Source: Antedon mediterranea
Taxonomy: Eukaryota; Echinodermata; Crinoidea; Comatulida; Antedonidae
Assembly (NCBI RefSeq): GCF_964355755.1
Contig: NC_092677.1
Coordinates: 17,082,101 to 17,146,100 of the forward strand
DNA length: 64,000 nt
Direction of reading: 5' to 3'
This document shows positions 1-12,149 of this stretch, piece after piece. The notes below the pieces were generated by a model. It was not told the DNA's origin and did no database searches. It was given only the letters and a program-made list of their open reading frames with translations. A program made the translations under genes and the position numbers. Every line of letters begins with the position of its first letter. Positions within the stretch are counted from its first letter, which is position 1.

Positions 1-2028
1 TAGTGTACTGCCCTCACTGGCCAAATCCAGTACCATGCAGTTGTGGCCAGTAGGCATCTCTTGTAAAGCGACATTGGTTCCTCGTGATGGAATGGAGAAT
101 ATTAGAATTATCCCGGATGATGCACCTAAATGTAATAAATATTCATCAGCTCTGAATAGTGCTATTATCTATTTAATCTTGGGACGACAGGAACTTTTCC
201 TCTTTTGTTGAACCTCCCTGCATTGAAGAATGTTCATTCTTCCTATCTAATCAGTGCATTCGGTATTTCCCTGTATTAAAGCAGACACTTTTTTGGAGGC
301 AAAATGCTGAGATTTTTCCAGTCTTTTGTGTTACCACCAAGCATAGTTTATGCAAACCAAACATTTTATATCTTATTTATAGGATATAATTTTATTAATG
401 CATTTTTTTCATATTATTCATATATCATATATTTAACACAGGATGCTAAATCATTGTCTTACCAACAGCAATGTAATTTTCATGTATAGCAGCAATTCCC
501 CTTGTGAATATTATTCCTGCAAAAGTAAAAAATAATTGTTAATTTTAACAACTATTGTAAAGTCCTGACTAGGGTCACAGAGTGCATATGAGCCTCCGTT
601 CATTTCGACTGCCATTCTTTTATATTTATGAATTGAGGAGTTGATAAACAAGACCAAAATGATCAGACTAGGACCCCTTCCCTTTGAACATTGTAAAGTT
701 TTGGTGGTTATTGTTCTGCATACTATTAATATAATAATCAATTATGAATGTCATTCTTTCTTTATTTCCATTCATCATACACATTCATAAGCATACATAA
801 ATAAGCATAGTACAAAAGACAAAAAAAGAATGGAAAGGAGGAAATCTCGGAAGCATAACTTTAAGTAGAAACCCCCTGTCCTGTTACAAAATATATATAA
901 ATGGAAATTAAAATTAATAAATGAAATGTACAATGAAAAAGCTACCATTTTTACTATCACTACCAGCTAGTGCATGCCAAAACACCATTGCTGAGCCATC
1001 TGGTTCAAACATCTGAAATTATTCAAATAAATTTAAATTTGAATGTGTATGGTGGGAATTGACATTAAACATGAGTGACACATTTTTTCTTTATAATATA
1101 TAACTTTATTCAAAACTGAAAAATTAACTCTCAATTTCTGGTAAGTCTAAATGTATTTATTTATTTAGTAAACCAACAAACAATACAAACTAAAAAATAA
1201 ATTAACATAAGAATCTTTCACATCTAAATTGTTGACATTGTTCTTCAATGGATAAAATAGTATCTGCTGGTTATTAAATGATATAATAACAATTTACTTT
1301 GAAAAAAAAGGTTTTGGAATTGATCTGTGATCCTCTTACCTGTAAACCTTTCTGTGAACATATTACAAGAAGCGTTCTGGATGATAATTCACAAAATTTA
1401 GCCTAAAATATATAAGGAAATAAAAAGAAATAACAATTTAAAGCTACATGCTGTACGTACACATTTAACTTGAAATGAAAAGAGAATCATATTTAATTTT
1501 ATAAATGTTTAAAATGTAAATTTAACTTCTGTAGTTACACTAGAAACTCTTGACTCAATGCACTATGTAATGTTATAGGCCTACCTAGTATAGATTGACC
1601 CATTATTATACAAAACATTATGCATTGTTACCATGGAAATTGTACACATTATCATAATTTAATTAGATTCGTGTGAATACAATTTATAGAAACATTGATT
1701 TTCACAAATAAGTCTATTGCCTATCAACAAGATACAGCAAACAATAAAAAATAAATCAACGTTTCATCATAATGGCATCTATGGACACACTCAAACGAAA
1801 ACTTACTTGCAAAATGAGAGAATTCGATGAATTTGAGGCTTCTTTACAGTGAACTTCCCGATGGTGAATGTTTGCTGTATCGCTTGACGAAGTCGCAATG
1901 TTTACAGCCGATTTGTGAACAACAGCATAGCTTACTATGTTCTTTTGAGGAACTGAGTAGATGCTTAAATTATTATAAAGCAAAGACGCACTTGTTTTTA
2001 GCTGAATAGATTTCTCGCGTTTATACAT
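1..2028 (-). CDS. WDR54: WDR54 (WD repeat-containing protein 54), 5' part only
   Basis: Minus-strand exons resembling vertebrate WDR54, a WD40 beta-propeller protein of poorly known function. Exon 1 is 2028-1807: ATG at 2028, protein start MYKREKSIQLKTSASLLYNN, donor GTAAGT at 1806-1801. Exon 2 is 1402-1340 (63 nt, phase 0, includes LLVICSQKGLQ). Exon 3 starts at 1012 (MFEPDGSAMVFWHALAGSDS) and ends near 955, where the donor is uncertain. A later exon is 125-1 (SGIILIFSIPSRGTNVAL) and leaves the window. The order and wording follow the human N-terminus (NNLS, VVH, RGIQMYE, VYWHAL, VFDIP). The linking exon between 955 and 125, expected to hold a short FARGI-like segment, was not found. ATG 2028 was chosen over the in-frame upstream ATG at 2124 because its residues match the family start. 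The gene is head-to-head with RAB5IF. Confidence 0.82.
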
Positions 2029-2255
2029 TTTAGACAATTTTGATAAGCATAAATTTTTCTTAAAACAACAGTTGTTATTGCAAGAAATTGTGAGTACGCC
2101 CTCTATTATTGTAAATGTAAACATGAAAATATTAATGGAACAAAACGATCATATCGTGAGTGTTCCCATAACAAATACATTTTACAATCGACATTATTTC
2201 TTAAAAACACGTTTCACGTTTTTTATCGTTTCTATTTAATTTTCATTTGCTAAAA
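2029..2255. promoter_or_regulatory. Bidirectional promoter / 5' UTR interval, WDR54-RAB5IF
   Basis: Only 227 bp separate the two divergent start codons, so this interval must hold both 5' UTRs and probably a shared promoter. The sequence is AT-rich with no obvious TATA box or CpG island. The role is inferred from gene geometry alone. Confidence 0.5.
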
Positions 2256-3777
2256 ATGGCAACTCAGAGAAGAAAACCAGAATCAAAAAGTAGTAAAACC
2301 GAACCAGAACTGCCATCAGTACCATCTGTATGGAAAAGGGCATTCACAAGTGGGTCAGAATGGCCAGATAAGGTATTTTTACACTTGTTTTTCTAGCTAG
2401 CCGCACCGCCGCACGATGCTTGCTGTGAAACGCCCAACGTAGTGGGCATTTTACCATGTCGACTTACATAGTGTAGGCCTAGCCACAACTTACCAGCAAA
2501 TGTTTTAATTTGTTATATATTTCACGGGTTACTGATTAATTATTATAGGTAGTTTTGATTGAGTTAAAAAAAATCGTGCCATGATATGTTAAGCATACAC
2601 AAACTGGTACATACAGCACCTACTGTCGTGTTATGTGCATAATAAGCGCTCACACACTAATTCCTTTCAGTTCAGTTTGCTTGAAAAGACGACAACTAGT
2701 TCCAACCTTTAGTTCCAGGTCTACCTACCTACATTCAATCTTCAAACATTTTATTTTGTACCTTACAGAGCTCATTATTAAATAACATAACCTTTTTTTT
2801 GCAGGACGAGTTACTGGATGTAATTTATTGGGGACGACAAATTGTAGGAATCATATTTGGTTTAATATGGGGTGCAGTACAAATGAAAGGAATAGTTGGT
2901 CTAGCATTGTAAGTTTTTAATTACCGTACTAAATTTGGCTTTTTCTTAAATTATGGGCAATACAGATTATCAATGTAATAAAAACAACTACAAACGGCTA
3001 TGTAGCACAATACACTGTTTAAAAAAAAACCTAGACATCTAGTCTAATTCTAGTCTGAATTTTTGATTTACAAATTGCTTGTTGTAACATCAATGACATT
3101 ATCATTGTAAAATAATAAACCACTACTATAAAATGATTATTAGCCCATGGCTAACAAAAAAAATGCCAATGAAAAAGGGCAAATGAGTCTCATTTTGATT
3201 TGACTGGTGAAAGTGAATTGTTTGATAAACACACAATTTAGAATTATTTTATGTGTAACTACTATGTGTAAACAGAATACGGTTTAGAAAAAAATAATAT
3301 ATAATCAATAAATACAAATAGTACTTGCTATGTTTTATAGGTTTTGTGCAATAAATGCTGGAATTTTATACGTTTACTTCATGGGATTTCAAAAGATTGA
3401 TGATGAAGAATTTGGAGGGGTATGGGAACTTACTAAAGAAGGATTTATGACGTCATTTGCATTATTTTTAGTAAGTATTTTGCTACCTAATTCCAGTGTA
3501 CTGTATGTGGACAATCATCACCCATTACAACTAATACCCCTTTGACAAATACCTCATATGACTTGGGGTTAGAGTTAGGTTTATGTTGAAGCTAAAAGTA
3601 CAATCTAATTGTACTATTATCTTATCGCATCATTGACAGATCAACATTTTTTTTTAATTAATGAACTAAGGACTAAGGAGTGTAAACTCCCTAAGTGACT
3701 AATTTGTTAATACAATATTTTTCCTTGGTTTACAGATTGTATGGATTATAGTGTACTCTGCTATTTATTTTGAATAA
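2256..3777 (+). CDS. RAB5IF: RAB5IF (C20orf24, Rab5-interacting factor) complete gene
   Basis: Four exons encode 130 aa: 2256-2372, 2805-2908, 3341-3470 and 3736-3777 (TAA). All introns are GT-AG and phases close (393 nt). The product is a small ER membrane protein of the RAB5IF/C20orf24 family, known in vertebrates as a subunit of ER membrane-protein insertion machinery. The family-diagnostic stretches are DELLDVIYWGRQIVGIIFG, FCAINAGILYVYF, and EEFGGVWELTKEGFMTSFAL followed by a short tail ending IVWIIVYSAIYFE. The N-terminal ~25 residues are polar and Lys/Ser-rich. Three hydrophobic stretches follow, in the family's order. Length matches the human protein (about 130 aa). The ATG follows a short AT-rich leader and is the only start in frame with the conserved tryptophan segment. 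Confidence 0.93.
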
Positions 3778-5181
3778 CACCACATAGTTGAATCAGGAAT
3801 GGAATCGAACCAAATTTTGTACAAACTGTAAAGCCCTGACTACACTATCAAACTAGTTTGACAATAAAAGGTTGATGCGGCCAAATATGATAGTGATATA
3901 CCCAAATATGATAGTGATATGATATCATAATGTTCATATATGGGCACATGACATTTTTTTGTCACATAAAGTTTGATAGTGTAGACAGAGCTTTAGACTA
4001 CTAGAACAAACAATAACCAGTTTTGTACCAAAAATACTATGTGTAGAAAAGAGTGGAACAGACTAAACTATTGAGAGAACTTGCTGTCTCCATTAAACAG
4101 TATGTTGAAGTGTAAAATGTTTTTAAAATATAACAGTACTGTATGTTATCTGGTATGCTATTCAATTGTGATTCACACTAGATATGTTTTTCAAGCTATC
4201 TGTAATTAAGTTAACATCGATCTTTCTCAAGATTAGAAAAAAATCGAATTTATGGATGTATGTTGCATCACAGGTTCCAGGAATAGTGAAGTGCTAACAT
4301 TGCATTAGTCTGTAAAAAATAGGTATGAAAAAGTGTTTTGGCACTCCCCAAGCGCTACCCTCGGCAAGATGTGGTCACATGTATGGTGGTACAGTAACTC
4401 ATTTGTAAAAGAAATAAATCCAGGACCAAAATAAGGAATTTGGTCTGAAATGAGACATTTACATACCTGAGGTAATTTTTGTAAATGTTTTATAAATGTG
4501 TATGGGTGACACAAGTCAAGTCTGTAAATAAAATGTAACAAACACAGTCAGTCTCCTCATTAAATCATTGTCTTGTCAATTTGGTTTTAGCATTATAATA
4601 TTTATGTATTTGTACTGTAATCGAGAAAAGTATGATGTCTTTCTGTCCGTCTCTTACAAAATGATACACCAATAAGATTATATTTATGAAATTATATATT
4701 TATACAAAATTCACATATTAAATACATAATAATTATATTAATTAAAAGCAGTTTAAAATTATTTATGGTTTATTTATTCAACATATTGAATTTAAAATGT
4801 GTTTATGCAATGCAGTAATATTATAAAATTTATTTTGTTGCATCAGGTGCTTTATGTAAAATCAACTAGTGTTTGTGCATAATTATAAAATATCCATTGT
4901 ACTTAATACTTTTGCAAGATTGCTTCAATTAAAAAAAAAAATCTTCAATAAATCTGTAAAGAGTTACCGTTGCATTTCCAATTTCCAAATTTTATTGTTA
5001 AGTTGAATTCAGATTTTTATATTTAAACTTGTAAATTTGAACATTATTTTTTTCAACTTGCTTATTGGACATTGTGCGCCATATAAAGGACCTCTTCAGT
5101 TCATATGCCAGCTATTCGGCACACATAATTTTTTAAAATTGCACAAGCTAAATTATCCTATCTTGAAAAATCATTTATGTC
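3778..5181 (+). other. RAB5IF 3' UTR and convergent spacer
   Basis: No coding region is recognised here. AATAAA at about 4527-4532 is a plausible RAB5IF poly(A) signal, and TTTATT near 4991 is a plausible minus-strand signal for the convergent ABHD gene. One MITE (3829-3995) lies in this interval. Confidence 0.45.
3829..3995. mobile_element. MITE-like element, family M1 copy 1
   Basis: A 167-bp AT-rich element with terminal inverted repeats: TAAAGCCCTGACTACACTAT at the left, and the complement of GATAGTGTAGACAGAGCTTT at the right. It shares its ends and the internal ATATGGGCACAT word with a copy at 48376-48513, and its right half with 52860-52966. It encodes no protein. Confidence 0.75.
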
Positions 5182-8100
5182 TTAATCTGGTATTTCTCTG
5201 CATATATCTTGAACAATTTTGTTGAAACTTTCTGGTTTGTCTGCATAAACATGGTGACCTGCTCCTTGTACAATCTGTAAGAAAAATGTGTATATCTTAA
5301 GTGACAAGGGTCACAAATAAACAAAACATTGTTAATTTATTTATTCTTTCTTTATTCTTCAGGCACTTTCAGTACTAGTGCACTGATTTTCAAAGTGGTA
5401 CAGTAAAGCTTGGTTCCCACTATAACGTAACGCAAGGACGTAAACGCAACGCAAGTGTTTTAACCAATGGCAAGCGAAGTTATAGACAGTTAGCAATCAC
5501 AAGCGAATAAGCCATCGCATGTGATTGGTCAATTCACTTGCGTTGCTTTACGGCCTTGTGTTGCGTCGCTAGTGGGAACCACGCTTAATTGGAAATATCA
5601 TTAACATAATAAAGTAAAGCCAAAGAGTAATCAAAATAATAGAGAAAATATATAAAAAATAAAAAAAATTTGAAAAAAAAACAAATTTAGTTTAACTGTT
5701 GCATCAGTAAATTTCAAAAGTGGTTTTCAATATATTTGTTTGATGATAATTATTATTTAATTCAAAAACTGGATTAAACCTTTTATGGATAAACGATAGC
5801 CACAGTACAATAGCTAGGTGGACAGGGTTTGAGATTAAGGATGTACTGTACTGGGTTCTTTAAAGTAAGTTGTACAAGATGCAGATATGTGCACTGGCCC
5901 TTCAGCTTATCTGAGAAGACTTGTTTTACCATGAAAACTATGGTCAATAGAGCCTTGAACTGATGCCGATTCTATGGCTACAGCACAATGCTGTACACTC
6001 ACCTTAACATTCAAAAGACTACCAAGACCCATCATTTTTTACATATAAGAAATCATACTACACTACCTCTACTGTAACTTTTGATTCTTTGCGGAGGTAC
6101 TTAATGGAATGACCGATCTTCGTGTCCATCCACGATTTTGAGCCATACAGCACAGTTAGTGGAATCGTTTCATTGAGTTGCATAACACGATTGATCATTG
6201 GATTCACTGCCCATGCCAGGCCATCTTGCAGAGACTTAAAAGCCACCTCACCACTGCAAACAAAATTGTAGTAATTTTATAATGTAGATATAAAAATAAT
6301 AAAATGATGATTACACATGACTTACAGTAGAATGTTGTAAGGGCGTGTGGTGCAGTGTGGTGGATGCTGGATTACCCATCGTGAGGTCGTGGTGTGCCGC
6401 ATTGCTTGTATCCTTAGGTAAGGCACTTTACTTACATTTGCCTCTCCCCACCCAGGTGTATAAAATGGGTACCCAGTTAGATCAAGACACATAGCAGTGA
6501 GGACTAGTTGCATTACCCGGTGAAGTTCTTTTAAAACCAAATTACAGTACTAAATTATCTTAAATAAAATTATTATAAAATTATGGGAGTATGTTTCCAT
6601 ACGTGTTTGATGACTGGGGTAATAATGCTTGTAGAGTGCCTTTGAGCATGATTACTTATGAAAAGGGTGCTATACAAATGTGGTATTATTTTTATTATTA
6701 TTATAATGTTGATGGCCATCTGACTACTTGCTTTGCTTGTACTGGTCATCTAATTTCAAATCCATGAAAAAGTGGACCACTAAAAATTTCCTGAATCTTT
6801 GAATCTAATTTTAATCACAAAGCCCGCCGAAGAATATATTCTTAAACACAACTCTTCAAAGTTTAACTGTGTGACATGCCCTAGAATCATAACTTGTAAC
6901 TACCTTAAAATACTGACCTTGGGTCCTGTACATTGCAGTGGTAAATGTATTTGCTGATCATATTCTCATTGTCAACAGATGCAAATTTCCTACCAATGTC
7001 AGGTCTAAGACGGTGTATGAGGTACTGCCCTGAAAATGAGGTAGCAAGGTTCAGTGGCATGTGAACAGCTCAATATTCTTAAAAGATGATCTATATTTGA
7101 GCCGTGGCACAGTGGCTCAACCAGTTTATATCCCAATAATTAATACTGCTGTTGTTTTTTAATATAGATTGTATACCTTTAAGTTATTAAGAATCACTGT
7201 ATAATAGCCTTGTTTTTTCAGCAGGTAAAAAAAAATAAAAAAGATATTTTATCATATGCTTATATATCCCAACCAGCCTAATTTAAACAAATCAAGTAAT
7301 GGAGCTGTAGCTTGGGTACTGGATCTGTTAGGTTGGGTAGTAAAACTGTAGCTATGGAACAGTAGTGGAGCTGTAGCTTGGTGGTTAACATGCCTTCCTT
7401 CCAATCCCAGGGTTCAATCCTACCGTAACTCACAACTCTTTCAACTCCACTCCCTAAGCCTCAAATGAGAATGCATTTATAAGCATGATAAATAATAAAA
7501 AATAGTTTATCCATCCTGTAATTGCTGATTTACTCGCTGTTGGATGCATATGAAATAAAATCTTTCTTACCAAATGGACCAGCTGCTCGTAAACCAGAAA
7601 GAGGGTTAAATGTTATCATTATCTGTCGCACAACTTTTAACCACAATGGAAAATCATGCTTCTCGTAAAAGTCTACGTCCCGCTCGGGGAATCCCCATGG
7701 ATCAACAAGAATTAAATGCTTGACACGTTCTGGGTAATGTATACTGTACGAATACGACAAAAATCCCCCTAGGCTGTGACCGACCAGTATCATTTTATCA
7801 ACCCCGACTTCCTCTCGCCATTCCTCGATTGAATTCACAAATTCCTTTTCCGAATCATCAGCATTGGACGGAAATTTCCTACGTGTACTACGACCAAAAC
7901 CAATCAGATCAAATGCATATAGAGGCCGCACATTTGAAAGAGCATCTAGATTCTGCACCCACAATCCAATTCCACCGGCCATGCCATGAACAAGAACAAT
8001 AGGTGTTTTGTCGTCTGATTCTGAGTTGTTCATGAAGATGGTCCGGATTCTGTCACCACTTTTTGTTTTAACAAACCAACTTCTGTATGTATTTCTTACA

Positions 8101-9909
8101 TCTGTAATAAGAAATAAATATTTTAACACTATATTTGTATCAAGAAAAGAAGAGAATTATCCCTCTAGCCAAAAACAAATTGATTTACTATAATTCCAAC
8201 TAACAAATCCCAACCAGGAAAATTTCCATAACCTCCGGGCGTAAGCGCAACAAAAGTAATTTTAACATTATAAACGATAGATATTTAGAACTGTCGATTG
8301 TCAATGGTCAACTCGTTTATGTCGTTACGTTGATTGATTGAATTGATTGAAATATATATTTATACTGGGTAACCTCTTCAGTCAAAGCAGGGAGATGTAT
8401 CTCCCTGGTCAAAGACTGGTCTCCCAGAGGACCCAGTTGGTGATCAGTGGCTGTGATGTACTAATACACACTGGGTAATACACCCTACTCGTCTCGAAAG
8501 ATGTACTAGGTTCTTTAAAGTGCACACGAGCTAGATGTGTACACTGGACCTACGGTTTCTAGTCCTTATCTGAGAAGACTCGTTCTACCACCAGAACCAT
8601 GGAGTGAGTGAGCCTCGAACCCCTGCCGATGTTATGGCTACGTAATTACGGTTCCAGTCTTAACCGCTCGGCCACTCACTCACTCAGTTGCGTCCTAGTA
8701 TTGGCATTATACTTACTTTCCCATGTGATTTTTATTTTTTTTTAAATTTCTATATCTTGTTTGCAACAACTGCACACCAATACCCAATCCCATTGTATTT
8801 CCCCCTTTCCTGATATATTATAGGAATCAATTTTTTACTTACATCCTAATATCTTTTCTTCAGCAGCACGCAACATTTCGTTTGATGTTGGTACCCAGCG
8901 TAACCATCCACCAAACCAATAACTTTTATGTAAGAAAATACAAAATGTACGATGTACTGTACGACCATTCACTTTTTTTTTACATTGCATTTTTTAAACG
9001 TTATGACTAAAGATACAGTACCGTATCCATACTTTTAAAAACTAAAGGTACGGTAATTACAGCGGGTGCTATGTAAGATAATCATGATAATGTTAAATCA
9101 AATTATTGCAATGATCTTCAGCAAGCCAGCTGTATGGCTTAGTGGCCTTGTGATGAGGCTCTGGCAAGCAAGCTGTATGGCTTAGTGGCCTTGTGATGAG
9201 GCTCTGGCAAGCCAGCTGTATGGCTTAGTGGCCTTGTGATGAGGCTCTGGCTTAAGAGGTTGGAGGTTTGATTCTCTACTTGACGTCTTTTTTATTTACT
9301 TTTTTTAGTTTTTAATTTAGAGAGAGTATTTTAGAGGGTTAGGTTTTTTTAAATTTAGGAACGAGTTTTATATTTAAGTCAAGTTTTAGGAATGCAATTT
9401 ATAATTACCGTACCTTTAGTTTTTGAAGTATGGATACTTTAGCCTATGCGTTTTTTTAAATACAATTTTAAATTTAAATATTTTATTTTTTCTGGTAAGA
9501 AGTGTGCTCAAGTCGGCGCCCTCAAGTCTATACTTATGTTCACTTACTAACAGGTCTAACTCTAGGACATGCTAGGTGAAGCAACTAATGGTTTAACACT
9601 GCAGTCAGGGGTGTATCCTACCTGGCTAGAAGTTCACTGATCATATGATTATGACCCAAGGCCAGGGCAGGCCCAAAACTCTGAGACTCTAGCTACAGTC
9701 AGTAGCACACTTAGTTAGACTAGGCTAGTTAGGCCCAGGTTCATTTGTCTATTCCAGCTTCCAGAAACTGAAACAAAATGATACATCTTGAAGGTCACCA
9801 TTTACTTGAAATTATAGATCATAAATAGTTTATTTATAAGTACATACTTATCCCTTGAATCCAACTGCAATTCATTGCTTTCTGTACAGGATTGTGCTGC
9901 CGATGCCAT
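5182..9909 (-). CDS. ABHD4-like alpha/beta-hydrolase, copy A (complete)
   Basis: Six minus-strand exons: 9909-9848, 8922-8843, 8101-7571, 7029-6918, 6253-6067 and 5274-5182. Together they give 1065 nt and 354 aa with exact phases and GT-AG sites. The product belongs to the ABHD4/ABHD5 family of lipid-metabolising hydrolases, which in vertebrates act on N-acyl phospholipids or as lipolysis cofactors. Visible motifs are VLVHGMAGGIGLW (oxyanion region, ~83), FDLIGFGRSTR (~111), GHSLGG with nucleophile Ser157, VDPWGFPER, LSGLRAAGPFG, KYIYHCNVQ, and the C-terminal HHVYAD giving catalytic His331 and an H-x4-D motif. Vertebrate ABHD5 has Asn in place of this Ser, so the copy looks catalytically competent and ABHD4-like. 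An invertebrate ABHD4/5 pro-orthologue is equally possible. The start ATG at 9909 opens a short first exon with donor GTATGT, the same layout as copy B. It is divergent from VAP-1. Confidence 0.93.
5405..5588. mobile_element. MITE-like element with AAGC[TG]TGGTTCCCACT ends
   Basis: A 184-bp element in the last intron of ABHD copy A. The left end reads AAGCTTGGTTCCCACT. The right end is the complement of AAGCGTGGTTCCCACT, matching at 15 of 16 positions. CGTAACGCAA and CTTGCGTTGC words follow inside, and there is no coding. Fragments with similar words occur near 44995-45060 and 46620-46665. Confidence 0.75.
5800..5965 (-). mobile_element. Degenerate tRNA-derived SINE fragment
   Basis: The stretch reads GGGTTCTTTAAAGTA, then ATCTGAGAAGACTTGTT and GCCTTGAACTGATGCC. 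It aligns by eye with the better preserved copy at 8345-8682, but the tRNA-like head is decayed. It lies in the last intron of ABHD copy A. Confidence 0.55.
6339..6715 (+). mobile_element. SINE-like element with TTA-rich tail
   Basis: A tRNA-like head (GGGCGTGTGGTGCAG, then GAGGTCGTGGTGTGCC as a poor B box) is followed by CTTAGGTAAGGCACTTTAC, CTCTCCCCACCCAGGTGTAT, and GTGCTATACAAATGTGGTAT with a (TTA)n tail. This arrangement is common among tRNA-derived SINEs of marine invertebrates (recollection, not a search). It occupies the intron between the last two-but-one exons of ABHD copy A. Confidence 0.6.
7355..7450 (+). mobile_element. tRNA-like SINE head
   Basis: GGAGCTGTAGCTTGGTGGTT resembles an A box and GGGTTCAATCC a B box, about 45 bp apart. 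An imperfect duplicate of the head starts near 7301. It lacks a full cloverleaf, so it is called a SINE remnant and not a tRNA gene. Confidence 0.5.
8345..8682 (-). mobile_element. tRNA-derived SINE (minus strand), intron of ABHD copy A
   Basis: Reading the minus strand, GTGGCCGAGCGGTTAAGAC (A box, Leu/Ser-tRNA-like) is followed by GGGGTTCGAGGC (B box) about 55 bp later. The body then carries a GTGCAC...TTAAAGAACCTAGTAC word shared with 20450-20715 and 5800-5965. The 3' side ends in TTGATTGA-type simple sequence near 8320-8345. Two tRNA promoter boxes in the right order and spacing support a pol III SINE. Confidence 0.7.
9121..9290 (+). repeat. 43-bp x3 tandem repeat of a tRNA-like A-box unit, then one B box
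   Basis: Three direct copies of a 43-bp unit start at 9121, 9164 and 9207, and differ by one base. Each contains TGGCTTAGTGG, a good A-box match. After the third copy a single GGAGGTTTGATTC (B-box-like) follows near 9262. The block looks like a tRNA-derived SINE head whose 5' half was triplicated. It lies in intron 1 of ABHD copy A. Confidence 0.7.
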
Positions 9910-10507
9910 GTTGATTTAAGTTTTGACACTACTGGAATGTTCCATTTTTTAGTAGGTGACTCAGCAATTTCTGTAGTCATGTGGCGGTTATTGAAAACTC
10001 AAATAATATTCTTTGATATATTAGTCACTTCCTTTTACACCTAATTCGGATATTACGAGGGTTTATCTAAAACAGGCTTAATTTTGACCAAATTGGATCT
10101 GAAAATATTTTATTGAGATAATTAAATTATTTAACATTCAAAAAGAAAAAAAGAAAAGAGGTCAATGAGGTTTAGTTTAGTAACATTCGGAACTCACAAT
10201 CCTTATCTGTTAATGTTTTTGAGCAATAGTATACATTTTTTTAGATCTTTGATAAGACTCTGACAACTTCCAAAAGTTTCTTGCTCATCACCACAGCGCC
10301 TCGATTTCAACTTCGTTCGTGACTAACTTTTTGTGCTGCCACGTGCTGGGAAAGAAGGAAAACCCGCGCGATCGATCCACTGGTTTTGAAATCGAGGCTG
10401 GTTTTACATGCATGAGTACAGTTGAGCTAGGCCTATAGAATCTATTTTTATTTATATTATAGAAAAATCTATATTATAGTAAAAGTCAAACAGAACAGAT
10501 AGAGAAA
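9910..10507. promoter_or_regulatory. Bidirectional promoter region, ABHD copy A / VAP-1
   Basis: 598 bp separate divergent start codons of ABHD copy A and VAP-1. GCCTCGATTTCAAC at 10298-10311 recurs at 40782-40795 upstream of VAP-2, a conserved spot between the duplicated promoters. The segment 10005-10190 recurs at about 12895-13090, so part of it may be a dispersed repeat. Confidence 0.6.
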
Positions 10508-12149
10508 ATGTCCGATATTAAGCCTACAGCACCAGGGACATTGCTGATAATTGCTCCACCAACAGAATTAACTTTTAAAGGTAAGTAAAAAGCACTAAGG
10601 CTTTTTAGGGTGGTTAGTTTAGGCTAGGCCTACTCAATCAGTAGGGTAAGTACTAGTAGGCTTAAACCAGGCTTTATAGGCCTAAGCAATTTGACTACCC
10701 TTGTTAATGCAAAAGATTTTGCTTAAAAAGACTTCTTTTACAGGTCCATTTACTGATGTGGTAACATCAGAATTACATCTGAAGAATGCAACAAACAGTA
10801 ACATATGCTTCAATATCAAGACAACAGCTCCTAGGAGATACTGTGTTAGGCCTAACAAAGGTGTGTTGGAGGCTGAAGAGGATATAACGGTCAATGGTAA
10901 GCAACCCTGAAAAAAGACTAACTTTATCCGAACTGTCTTATTTTATCCATGGATTAATAATCATAACAGTGGTGTAACACATGACATAGGCCTGGCCCCT
11001 AGTGGCCCTACATCGCTAGCTGGAGGCATCAGGTGTTTTTAGCCTTTTTCGACATATTTTAAAGCTTAGCCTCTGGACCCTGCTTGGGGCACATCATGAT
11101 GCTCCCCTCTTTTGACAGACTATTACTATGTTAGCCTGTTACCCTGTAGGTACTATAGACAAAAGAGTGCTTAAACTATAGTTTGCCTAAAATTCAGTAT
11201 TATAAGAAAATAAATCTCTACAGTGATAGAAAATGTTCTGTTTATGAAATTTGTTCTTAGCAAATAAATATCAAAGTTCTTAAGAGCAAGAGTTTATTTA
11301 TAAGTCAATATACAGTCAATAGCTCTCCCTATACGCAATTTAAAATCTTCAGAAAATACCCACAACACAACTGAGCTATTTTCTAAGCCTTCCTCCTACT
11401 CACACATGAAGGTTTTTTATATAATAATAGTTGGGCCAGCCAAATATGTCTCGTTTTCTGGAAAGTCTTGTATTCAGAATGTGTATTTAATTGTAAAGAG
11501 GAATTTGGGATATTTTTGATTTTGGAGAAAAGTCAGGTTTTGAGAGAGTTTCTGGTTTTCAGAGAGTACAGTATTAGGAGAGTTGACTGTAATAATAACA
11601 ACTTTATTTCAAAACGGATGCAAAACTTTTATTTCAGTGATGTTACAACCATTTGAATATGATCCCCAAGAAAGACCACACAAGTTCATGGTACAAGCCA
11701 TGACAGCGCCCCCAGGAGAATTTGACCAAGAAACAGTTGTAAGTACTGTACGCACTGGGTTAGGCTATAACTTTAAAATATAGTGAGCATTGTTATATCA
11801 TAAAAGAAAAGGCAATTCATGTTGTTATGGTTACTTCTGCTAACTATTCAATCTTGGTAAGTAATTTTGCTTGTGGAATACTGTATCAGTAAAGTTATAA
11901 AAATGATTTTAAAAATATTCTGTTATTAAATGTTCTTTTTTCTAGTGGAAATATTCAGCAGCAGAATCATTTATTAACGGCCACAGCTACAAACTACTAA
12001 GTGTATTTGAGATGCCAATCTCAGCCACAACAGTTCCAGCCGCATCCTCACCAAAAGCAGCAGAAAGTGCTACGATCAAAGACACAAAGCAGCTTCAGGA
12101 GGAGATTTCACATTTAAAGCATAAAATTACAATGCTTGAAAAAGAAAAG
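10508..12149 (+). CDS. VAP-1: VAMP-associated protein copy lacking a clear membrane anchor
   Basis: Four exons: 10508-10580, 10744-10896, 11638-11738 and 11946-12149 (531 nt, 177 codons, in phase). VAP proteins anchor in the ER by a tail TM helix and recruit FFAT-motif lipid-transfer proteins through the MSP domain. Exons 1-3 give the MSP domain: [40 protein letters not shown], and [13 protein letters not shown] with the FFAT-contact Lys91/Met93 kept. Exon 4 (WKYSAAESF) ends in a coiled coil, [19 protein letters not shown]. It fuses what are exons 4 and 5 in VAP-2, with part missing. Reading through the donor gives Val-stop. The expected last exon (EDGLR plus TM) is not found; the best candidate is a poor one at 14788-14847. 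It is either a soluble VAP, a gene whose last exon was missed, or a decaying duplicate. The open MSP frame argues against an old pseudogene. Confidence 0.78.

Noticed and set aside
8598-8682. tRNA-Leu/Ser gene on the minus strand
   Set aside because: A and B boxes are present but the arms do not fold into a good cloverleaf, and a SINE body follows. Called a SINE.
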